Source: Isohypsibius dastychi (Eukaryota > Tardigrada > Eutardigrada > Parachela > Isohypsibiidae). Taken from it: a stretch of 24,530 bases of DNA. The notes under the pieces are model-generated. The model ran no database searches. It had not been told where the DNA came from and saw only the letters and a program-made list of their open reading frames with translations. The stretch is from positions 1 through 24,530 of the forward strand of contig JAQIWT010000295.1 of the NCBI GenBank assembly GCA_034696485.1. The letters are read 5' to 3'. This document shows positions 10,989 to 21,105 of this stretch, piece after piece; positions within the stretch are counted from its first letter, which is position 1, and each line of letters starts with the position of its first letter. The position numbers and the translations under genes were made by a program.

Positions 10989-13900
10989 TTATCGGAGATA
11001 TGAAGCTGGTTGCAGTTCTACCACTTGAATTGTGTCATCGGCCGGATCGACCATCTGGCTATCAACACCACCTTCCGATCCAAGCTGCTTTTGATGCCCT
11101 TCTTCCATCAATCGGTATGCCTTCACAGGGGGTCCTGAAAAACAGTTTTAGGCATGTTTGGCTTTTTACTACACATTCAACTCACCGGCATACGACAGCA
11201 GCGCTGGCAGGAAGACCAGACCATGAGCAGCTCCAATCAGTACGATGCTGAGGTACATCCGGAAATAATAGATTTGGAAAATTTGCGAATGGCTGAATGC
11301 CAGCACAATGATCCCGCCAACTTTTGTCAATGTTACCCCGCTCAGTACCTGAATAAATGGCAGTTCGCAAAACGTTCGGCAAATCTATGCAAATAACAGA
11401 CTCAACCCACCGAAGAACCCATATTGTTGAGCGCGTCATGGGCTCTCTGAATTCTGTCGCCGGCCGTACTCAGAGCAAACGCTCTCACAATGTGCGACGA
11501 AAACTCCACGGAAATACCAACGCTCTAAACAAGAATATTCGTGGTTAACCAATTCATTATCTAATTCGGTGAAAACATACCATAACTAGATTGACCAGCG
11601 AGACTGCGTTTAGTTCGATATTCCACCAGTACATCACTCCCATCATGTTGATTTCGATCATAGCAATCGTTCCAACTACAATGACCGCGGAATGGTAGTC
11701 GAATCCAAGCAATACAAAGGTCACAACAAAGATCGCCATGAAGGATGATCCGAGGTTCATTGCGGTATCGACGGCAATCGTGAGATATTGTTCGTAGAAG
11801 ACATAAAATACGCTGTACGGGAACACTTTGACACCCAGTCGCTCAGTCATAGTATCAGCAAGATGGCGAGCACTCAGAAGCGCTTGAGTGAAGGAACGGG
11901 ATGAATTCGACGGCGTATGGTAAGCCATGAAAGACGACGCCCCGATTTTGCGGCTGTTTGGATCGATATACAGCGCGGTGCTGTGGGCTGCATGGCCACT
12001 GCAAAAAGAAGCGTTCAGATTCCGCACGAACGGACTTACACATTCGAACACGATTCAGCACAATATATTCTCAAAGTCGATGTTCAAATATCAAGGGAAT
12101 CTTACGCGTAGACGCATGAATGAGTTGGAATATCCTCCAGAAACATTGGAAGCAAGCGCATGAAGTCTTCCTCGACCGGTCGGCCGTTTTCCGTGGAATA
12201 TCGACACTTAACGCAGCTACGATTCCTCATTTCGGCACTGTATTTCCACGACGGGCACAACTGTTCTTGATGGGTCATGTAAACGCTGCAACAGCTGCCT
12301 TTTGGGTTCAACCATCTGATGTAATCGTCCAACCAGCTTGCACCGAACAGATAACTTCTTTTGGCTATCGAGGTCATAGGTGACTCGCTTTCCGCTCGGA
12401 GTATCAGGGACACCAGCGAATCCTCGTCGTGGTCTGATAACAAGCCAGTGATTTTGCTCTGGACGGCTCGGTTAGAATAGTCCATTTCATCCGCGATGAC
12501 GAAATAGACCGGAGCACCAGCCGATAAGAACTCTTCCATCGACTGCATATGCTTGAGTACATATGAGTCCTAAAGATAATAAAATGACACAAATTTGACC
12601 AGAATCTAAGAAGAATAAAGTTACCTGCGGCATGGCGGTTTTCTGATCGAATCCGATACTGATTTTGTTGAGCACGGCTACAGAAGACAAAAACCATCCC
12701 CCGAAAAGCAGAATGACGGCAGGTCTGACAAATCCACGGAGCAGATAAGGGGAGTAGTAGCGGCTGATGAGCTTATGGAGTAGCCCAGGTGAGTGGTCGG
12801 TTGTCGGTGTTTCCCTTTTGATCCAACAGCAGACATCCAGTCTACCACTCTGCAAAGATATTTCATATTTAATCAATCCCGACAAACCACGTAAACACTC
12901 ATAGTAAGGTCTTGCCAAATGCAATGGACAAGTTGAGCAGAAGGCTGTTTGTACGCAGGGCTTCTGAGACATTCTCTAATCGCTGTTGACCACGTGACAT
13001 CTCTGAGCGATTCTCACATCGGATCACGGGTTTGAGTTGCAACAGACGTTTACAGTACAATGGGAATATTCTTACCTTCTGTCGGAGAACATCCAATGTC
13101 ATGAAGCTAACGAAGCACGAAAGCTGCATGAGCAAGTTGATGAGCACAGCCAGCGCTGCATAGAGGGAGAATATCTGAACCGCCGGCATTCCAGAAAGTG
13201 CACCTGAAAAACGCATTGTCACACAGAAATGACGGTGATGTTACGTCCTACCACAGAAAAATCCAACCACATCAGTGGAGCTGGTCAGCAGCATGCTGGG
13301 ACCGACTCGCCCGAGCACAGCACCCATTTTCTGCTCGATTGCCGCACGACTGCTCTCGTCTGAAGGATCCCGATGAAAGCCGTGCACGAGTATGAAAATG
13401 TTGTCGACACCATTGGCCAGCACAAGAAACGGGATAACCTCGATGATGATCAAAGTCGCAGGCAGATGGAAGTAGCTGTAGAATCCGACTGAAGCGATGA
13501 AAGACGCGAACACGATGACCACTCCAACCAGACCCAGGGTGATTTTCGACCCGATGAGGCTGCTTTTCAAATCAGTGTACCGTCCGAGCGATAGGGCAAT
13601 GTAGACGAACATGACAATATAACTGAGCAGAACAGTCTTGACATCTGCCTGGCTGGATCGCGTTATTTCGTCTTGAATGGAGCGCTACAACAAAGAGTGT
13701 CAGTTTGATTCGAGTCGGGTGACAGTGATACAACTTACTTCCAGCATAAACGATATCGTGAGACTCTCCCCCGAATAGTTCTTCAAAAAATCTATCGCAG
13801 CGGCTTCCCATGCTAGAACTTCTTCGATGAACGTTTCATTTGCTGGGTTCTGAACGGGAAATGTCACAACCACAGCAGTGGATTCGCTGTAATCTCTCTC

Positions 13901-16328
13901 GCCGAAACCTCCAAGTGCCACGTGTGGCTCAACAGGGACCCCACCTTTGCCAAAACAGATCAGTTGTCCCTTGCTGTCCGTTCCCAATGGATTCCGCAGG
14001 CATTCGAGAATATGCTCAATATACCGTTGATCCGACAGTTTAGCGATGTCCGATTGAAGATAGCTGCTGATACTCATGAAAGCACAATTGGTGTTCTGAG
14101 GGAGCAGCGGCTTCAGGCAGATGTGGTCTAACTGGATGGTTTTTCCCGAGACGTTGACCTTCAGACCAAAAAGAGCCGATTCCAGTCTGAAAACCTGTTG
14201 AGCAAAAATGGTATTTTTCTAAATTAAATCAAAACATGCAACAATACAGCCTGACCTCCTCCAAGAACTGTCGTCGGAAAACGGGTCCATATGGTCCTCG
14301 CACACGAGTATATCCCAAGTCATCCGTCACGTTGGGACTGAAGGTGGTCAAGTCTCTGGGACGAATAATCAGCTGTTCAATACGGTGGAATCGTCCGAAA
14401 TGTGCATCGAAGAAATCTTTTTCTACTCGAGCACGGCTGTTCTTAGCCGACCAAAGGAGCACTGGGTCCGTCGTTACAGAGAATGATGTCCATCCGATAC
14501 AGCAGATACACACGGCGAGAATGCAGCTGAAGATGACGAAAACTGGGAATCTGGCGCAGAATTGGCCCCATCTTGCGAGACCAGCCTCAATGCTCTGCTC
14601 GAATCGACGACTGAAGTTGTCGAATCTTCCGATGACTATGACTGGAAACAGAAGTAATAAGGCTATCATTAACCACATAGTTGCATAATCATGCATAGTG
14701 GTGTTTCTTGCGATATTTCCACTAAAACAACGACGAAAAACTTACGTTCATGTGAAGCTCCGGTGAGACACCCAGTTCCATCCGTATTTATCGATGAGGT
14801 TTTCTGTTCGTAGATTTGCTTCTTTCTACGCAGCATGCCGCAGATCGCGAATGTGAGCACAGCCAACGCAAAAAGGGTGAACAGGAAAAGAGATATCATC
14901 CACATGCAGTCATTACCTACAGACAGCAGCTCTTAGAAACCTGTCATAATTTAAAGTGTTTCAATCAAAAAACTCGCTCCTACCAAAAATTTTGCAGTCC
15001 GGTTTTTCCTTTGTCCCAAAGGTCTGAAGTCTGGCAGTTATCATCTTAGTGACTTTCCAACTGGGCCTCTCAGTGAATGCCTGTATCTCTCGAGTTTGAC
15101 TCTGGTTGCTTGACATGAGGTTCGGACTGAGGGATTCGACAGCAAAGGGATTGAACGGGAAATAGTCAAGTCCGTTAAGAGATGTCCGAGTCTCAGTTAG
15201 GGTGTGCTTGATTAGGAAGGGTGAGTAGAAATCGGCCGATGATCCCGAGTGAGCCGCCATGCGCTCAGCACTACACTCTTCCTTTTCCATCACGCCACAT
15301 GTTCCGAGCAGAACTAGAAAATTATCACCACAAGCGTTTAGCCATCCATGGAAGAAGTCCGGGTGAATGAAGGTTTGGATAGACTTGATGAATGTCCGGT
15401 TTGCTAGAAACATCTTTTTTTCTTACTGTTATCTTGGTACAGTAAAATTTCTCACTGTTTAGATTGAAGTCAAGTTCATCCCGACGAAGAAAATGACTTT
15501 GTTTCGGGGAGCAGGCCATGTGACATGCTAGGGTTCTGATGTAGAGATAACACTCGCCCACACCTTCTGTAACCGACTTGGCCGTACCAAGGGAAGATCC
15601 CATCGTCTTCAGTTGCTCATTGTCACAACAGAGATCCGGCATAGTGCCATCTGAAAAACAGAAAGGGATGAGAACCATTTTGTAGGTAATTATTCTCAGA
15701 ATGTATGAGTAAAAAGATAGCGATGAAGCGTGGAGGGAAAACGGGTGAATTTTTGAGCCATGAAGTCTTGATGAGCACCCCAGGACATTAGTTCCTGAAA
15801 CCGACGCTGGGTAGTTGATGGCTCAACTGCGTTATAAATGGTCAGACCGAGATGTATGACTGCAAAAAGAACTGCCTGCCCAGAAGAAACTGAAAAATTA
15901 CACACATATTCCAGATACATATCTGTAATGGCTTTTTGGCTTGAAGCACACTGAGAACAAATTATCAAAACAGTTTAAACCTTCCAACTTAAACAGTGAA
16001 AGGCAAACTTAAGACACACTCGCCTGCATTCCTAAATTCAGGACAATTGACTGATAAAGGACTCACCTCTGCGAAGCATGAAAGGGCAGTAGTCCTTGAA
16101 AATACCCATACCATCGGTGTCATTCATGGACCGCGCCGGGCCATCATAAGGGCAGTTCTTTTTTTTACCTCCAACCTGGGCGCATTCACCATACCAGATA
16201 CATCCTGGTGGTCCGAGAGATGATCCCGTTAAGATCCTTTCTGCGAGTACACCCTCCAAAAACAGCGAAACAACAACGCCACAGATAACCTTCAGGTGGG
16301 ATCGTCGTCCGTTTTTGCGCTTGATCAT
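10989..16328 (-). CDS. NPC1: NPC1, lysosomal cholesterol transporter
   Basis: NPC1 takes cholesterol from NPC2 in the lysosome lumen and exports it through the limiting membrane. I place fourteen exons: 16328-16067, 15650-15427, 15383-14984, 14916-14746, 14641-14256, 14194-13739, 13684-13252, 13203-13076, 12849-12625, 12569-12106, 11998-11581, 11524-11411, 11348-11186 and 11134-10989. They give 1329 residues (human 1278). The start MIKRKNGRR precedes a hydrophobic signal peptide ending near EGVLA. The cysteine-rich N-terminal sterol-binding domain follows ([27 protein letters not shown]), then a first membrane segment and luminal domain 2. The sterol-sensing domain is at about 640-800 ([16 protein letters not shown]). 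The cysteine-rich third luminal loop and the C-terminal RND half follow ([28 protein letters not shown]-like, GISVEF). The human LLNF lysosomal-sorting tail is not present; the protein ends in PASYLR. The intron at 15384-15426 is only 43 bp with a weak acceptor. Confidence 0.93.
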
Positions 16329-16846
16329 GACGGATGCGAGAACAAATAAATTCAACAACACTTGAACCGATTCCGTTGTTCAAATTTAATGGACAGAAAG
16401 AAGTCCCAACGGATGGAAGATGAATCGAGAAAATCAGAGAGCGCTGATTTCAGAAACAGCCCGTCGAAACCAGATTCGATTGAACTGGCTGGCTGGATTA
16501 TCAGGTGATTTTCTCCGTGCATAGCCAGTTTGCATAATTAAGGTCATTTTGTATGCAACAGGACAGATCACCTGATTTCGCTGATCTACTGGAGCTCAAA
16601 GAATCAGTTCAGGAAAAATAATTTTGTATTGACATCGAATACAGGAAATTCAATGTGCACAACTAGAAAGAAATTAAATTAGTCATTGAACTTCATTCAA
16701 ATATTTAATCTTTCACAAAAAAAGAAAAATAACTGAGATGAACAGAAAAGACCAGCGACATCTTTTATCCGTCGGACGAAAGCAAAAGAACAGCACCATA
16801 ACTAAATTCTGCAGAAAACGCGAAAACAATTGAATCAATCTATTCT
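16329..16846. other. Intergenic region upstream of NPC1
   Basis: This separates the NPC1 start from the Nup93 remnant on the same strand and presumably holds the NPC1 promoter. No TATA box or known element was recognised, and no coding frame of note was seen. Confidence 0.4.
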
Positions 16847-19759
16847 CTATTTGATTTTCTGTTCCAGCGAGACCAGGGTCTGAATCATGTCCGCCTGAAG
16901 ACGAGAAGGGAAACTTCGAGCAAACTCCAAGATGGAGAGACACTGCGGTCGAAAGGTTGCCTGCAACTAGAAACGCATATCTTCAAAACGAGGTCGACGT
17001 ACTCATCTACGGTTTTCAAGCTTCTCAAAAAGAACGCTCAAGGTTTTCTCAAAAAAATCGAGATACACTTGAAAGTCAACTCACGTTTAAAAGTTCGGAG
17101 GCGACGTTGAAACTTGAGTTGGATGAAGGATGGGAAAGAAAGCTTGTGAGAATGGTTCCTTCCCAACCGGAAGTCTGATGCGAACCGATTTTGCTCAAGA
17201 TTAGCTCGTAACAAGTGACCAACATTCTCATTGTCAAAAGAAGCACTTCCGGTAGGATCCGACGAACTTCTCCAGCTAAATTCAAGCTGTAGTTCAGCAG
17301 CTGGAAAACACAATACAGATAAATCAACCGACTGCGATGAAATAACATATTCTAAGATCTCGAAGGTCGAACTGTAATTTTCCTGATTTCAGACTCGACT
17401 TTAAATGCAGCAAGCACAAACTCAAGAACAATTCCTGCAAAAGACATCGAAAGTTCTGGATTTTTGGAACCAAAAGAAAGTATTTCCATTAAGATATGAT
17501 TATTCAGAAATCTGGGAATTCAAAAAACAGATTTTCGAATTCACATGATTTTCTCCGTTTTAAATCACACGATTTTTCCAAATCGTTCTACTTTTGTTTT
17601 AAAAAAATCCAACCTCTTGTATGGCTTTCCGGAAATCTCAGAAATCAATTCAAATATAATAAGGAATGACTAAAACTTGAGAAGGCATTCGTACTCACCG
17701 TATTTAATGTAATCCCAATCAGGAAATCAAATTCCAGCAAATTTATTCACTTCAGGCTCAATTCGTTTTTTCGAGACGCTACGAAAAAGTTGAGTAGAAA
17801 TTTCATTCCGCAACTTACCGCTTAATCAATATTTCCTCCATTCAAAAGAGATAATCCTGATTTGTAGCAGGTGTTTACAATGTATCTGGCAAACCACCTC
17901 CAAAAGGTCATCAGGTCCAATAATATGAAAACACATTCCTCGCGACTCGCGAAGAATTCTTTTCCGCGTTTTTGTATCTGGAAAAAACAATCAAATTACA
18001 ATTACTTCCAGAAGTGAAGAAAACAAATTCTAGCCCGATTAAATGACGATTCAACAAAAACAGAACAGTTTTCGAATTTTCAAAACAAAACAAACCTGAC
18101 AACGCATTGCATCGCGGAATACTGCAGATGTTTTCTCTCTTCATCCTCCTCCACCGGTAAAAATAATTTGTCAGCCAGCATTTCCAACAAACTCCCCATC
18201 ATCTCCTCTTTTTCTCCAGCCAGTTCATACAAAACAACCGCTCCCCCGCCCCGGCCACTTTTCCTCAATTCCTCCGCTATCTTCTTCATAATGACTTCCG
18301 GTTGGCGCAAAAACTTCCAGATGATTCCCCGAACCAATCCGGGCTCAAATTTTCCACAAACAACATCCACGCATTTTGATTTCCGGATCAAATCTCGTAT
18401 CGCATTTTCAAACATATTTTCTCCACCGGAAGTCGTGAATTCTCGAAGACAAAAATAAAATTCCACAGCCAAATCTGGATAGAACACATCGAGTTTTCCC
18501 ACATAATTCCTGACGAGATAAACCAAATCCAACGCGTGGAATTCCATTTCCGGTTCGTAATTCGAATTATGAATGACGATGAGGTTTTTCGAATGAAACA
18601 AAGAGATGGCCATTAAAACAGCGTGAATCTGGAGTTTTTCATCTCGATAGAGTCATTCAAGCGCTAATCTGAATTGTCCAATCAAAAGATGAACGAGAAA
18701 TGATTCAACAGGATCACTGGTCGAACTGTCGAATTTTTCCAGGAAGAGGTTTTTGAGTGCTGACAGAGTCAATCCGTGGCCGGAAGTGTCGGGCTAAAAC
18801 ATAAAAATATACAAGTCATGTACCAGAGTTTAAATCAAGATTCTTCGCCTGACTATAAAAAACACACTCTTTCAAAAGTTTCGACGAGTTTGGAATATCG
18901 CCAACTAAAACTGTAAAGTGTCAGCAGAAAGTCTGCAGAAACAATTCGAAAATAAAATTCAAAGAAATAATAAATGTACCGAAACAGAAGAACGAAAACG
19001 GAAGTGCAGAACTGAATCAAAAAGGGAATCACCGTCACATTCAGAAATTTAGAAACGAGCGCAAATTTGACGACAACATATTAGCAATTCCAAAACAAAT
19101 CGAGAGGTGATTCCAGAGAAACAATTGAACAAATAAAACTTCAAACTCAGAGATAACAATAATATTAATTTGTATACTCAAATAATAAGGAATAAGGATA
19201 ATCAAATACATTTTTCGTTTTGATTACATTACTCATCCAGATTCGAGAACGGTCTCTAAAAACGAAGTCAGTAAAGAAACAACAAACATTAACAAAAACA
19301 ACAAAAATTAGCAAACATCAAAATTGAACAAAGATTCGGATGAAAATGAATTTTACTGACTTCACGACAAAAAAAAAACATGGTACACAAATCTCAATCC
19401 ATTCAGTCAGTGACTCACCTCATAATCCGTCTGAGCAAATTTAATCCACATGAAATCTGATAACGTAAACGCCAGCTCATTCCCTTCATTCTCCGTTCCA
19501 CTTTTCCTCAACACATCAAACACCGCTTTCCGGAATGGATCGACTTTGGCGAATCCAGCCTTCGAATAAACCCGATCCATTTCACCAGAAGTCCCAACTG
19601 ACAACCGTCCCGTATTTCGCTCCTATTCCTCAAAATATTTCCCAAACTCCTTCGTCGATCCACCTTTCCCCACAAACTCAATCGCCGATTTCAAACATCC
19701 AAGTCTCACAGAATAATACAGGTAAACAACCGTCCATTCCGAAAGTTGGTCAATCTTGC
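16847..19759 (-). pseudogene. NUP93: 5'-truncated Nup93 (nuclear pore scaffold), disabled
   Basis: Intact Nup93 is an alpha-helical scaffold nucleoporin of the inner ring. Here only the C-terminal half is seen, in exons about 19759-19419, 18793-18096, about 17988-17878 and further degraded sequence, 17300-17085 and 16960-16847 (stop TAG at 16849-16847). Conserved stretches include TVVYLYYSVRLG, DFMWIKFAQTDYE (human DYLWLKLNQV), GLTLSALKNLFLE, GGENMFENAIRDLI (human QGENMFLRCVSELV) and LPEVLLLTMRML. Damage: an in-frame TAG at 19625-19623 where the family has a sense codon, an in-frame TGA at 18655-18653 in the conserved helix before LYRDEKL, and a frame change near 17930 (the continuing frame switches before FILLDLMTFW). 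The exon around 17707-17800 also seems interrupted. The first 300-400 family residues are missing; the BRAP copy begins just upstream. This is most likely a pseudogene left by the rearrangement. Confidence 0.8.
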
Positions 19760-19850
19760 CTCAGATGGGCAGGAGGAAGGGATGGCTTGAAATGCTTTCT
19801 AGAGCTGAGCTACTTTCGGGTTCTGGATGACTTCCGCCAGGGAAGTCGTC
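19760..19850. other. Junction between the Nup93 remnant and the inverted BRAP copy
   Basis: This ~90 bp stretch matches neither BRAP intron 4 nor clearly Nup93. On the minus strand it ends in a pyrimidine-rich tract and CTGAG, a possible splice acceptor for the Nup93 exon at 19759. It marks the inner breakpoint of the duplication. Confidence 0.5.
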
Positions 19851-19883
19851 CAATGTCGAGGGAACAACTAACACCTCTCTCAC

Positions 19884-20816
19884 TTTTCTCGATGGAGGTG
19901 AAGAATTCCTTTGACCATCTCCACACTTGGATTTCCGTAATAAAACTGAATGAGGAAATCATCCGCTGAAAAGAAGACAAGATATCAAACGACAACGAAC
20001 GAAAACTGGCACACCAATGAAACAAATCAGGCTATTCTTGAAAATCACATCGCAAATTAAACAAATTCAAATTCAGAAACTGAAATTGATCCAGATTCCA
20101 ACTTACAAATTCGATTGAAAATAACATATTCAAGACCTTAGCATATCAAAATATCAGAAATTTAACAAATAATTCGAAGTAAAACACATAATCGTAAATA
20201 AAGCTCAATAATTCAAAACGGAAAAATTAAATTTAAATTTCAAGGCAACTTTAACGAAGTAACTAACTACAGTATCGTGGCAAAGACAGATTTGTTTATT
20301 CCAGTTGCACCAAAACCAACTTATTCGCCTATTCAAATATATCCAATCATATCACACAGCCAAGCAGCAATATGGCTATATTAATCTAGCCGAACATGAA
20401 GGTTTCTCACCGGAAGTCGGATCAGTGGAGTCGTTCACCGCTACAGAAGTCGTCCGAGATCTAATTGCAGGTCTCGCACTACTAGGAACATCTAAAAATC
20501 ACACTCTCATGATCATGTTTCCAAATATTAACCAGAACCAGATTCGATAACAAACCTTCGAGTTCAGCTTGAACAGCTGCTGGCTCATAAGTCTCCATCC
20601 TGAATTCCGGAAATAAACGCTGTCCTCTCAGCAGGCTCACCTTGTTCTGATCGCAGATTCTGACGAGAAGGCGCTGCGAACAACGAGTTTAAATTTTGCG
20701 GGAAATGTAAAAAACGGAATGTTGTGGTTTTAATTCTGACCTGTAAAATCGAAATTCAACGGTTTCTTCGCATTCGTCTCGAGTTCCAATCGTATGTGAA
20801 CCAAACAGACGCTCAT
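19884..20816 (-). pseudogene. BRAP: Partial BRAP copy, exons 1-4 only
   Basis: The copy begins [14 protein letters not shown] at 20816, identical to the intact gene for its first 14 residues. Exon 1 (20816-20741), exon 3 (20491-20411) and exon 4 (19965-19884) keep the same lengths, frames and splice sites as the functional copy. Exon 4 still reads [18 protein letters not shown]. Exon 2 begins at 20673 and has lost a net 44 bp relative to the left copy, which shifts the frame and gives an early stop near GIQDGDL. Homology ends at 19851 in intron 4, so the RING, zinc-finger and coiled-coil exons are absent. No functional BRAP can be made from this copy alone. Because it keeps its promoter side, it could still be transcribed and run into the Nup93 remnant on the same strand. 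Confidence 0.85.
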
Positions 20817-21105
20817 TCCACGCACAAATTCTCGATTTCAATCATAAAACACAACGCAGTCACTTGAACAAAAAATAAAGCAGAACTCGCTAAAATCCGA
20901 AAAAACACAGGCAAGTGCCGCAAGTTAAACGTTCCCAACCCCTTTTGGCCACAGTATGCATAGACCCTCTAGACCCAGAGTCGGTCCATGCCCTCTGTTC
21001 AGACTTGAATACGCTTCTGCTTCAGAACATTTTGCACTTGAAAAGTTCGATTGTAATTGTAATTCATTGCTGCTCCTCGACTTCCGCGTTCCACGTTTAT
21101 TAACA
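20817..21105. promoter_or_regulatory. Duplicated divergent promoter block
   Basis: Inverted copy of the 4016-4375 block, 289 bp long, between the starts of the BRAP fragment and the second PARS2 copy. It lacks the TCAAC repeat. Whether it still drives transcription cannot be judged from sequence. Confidence 0.45.

Noticed and set aside
14236-14688. 150-codon plus-strand frame
   Set aside because: Antisense of the NPC1 exon at 14256-14641, whose sense frame has strong NPC1 similarity.
15696-15968. 90-codon minus-strand frame inside NPC1 intron 1
   Set aside because: NPC1 exons 1 and 2 join in phase without it, and NPC1 family proteins have no matching insert. It contains several acceptor-like sites but no recognisable domain.
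18853-19038. 61-codon hydrophobic frame inside a Nup93 remnant intron
   Set aside because: Lies between two exons that join directly in the Nup93 alignment. Its hydrophobicity follows from T-rich intron sequence.
19623-19625. Reading TAG/TGA in Nup93 as recoded sense codons
   Set aside because: Other genes in the window end normally at TAG (BRAP), TGA (chitin-binding gene) and TAA (NPC1, PARS2), so a variant code is not supported.
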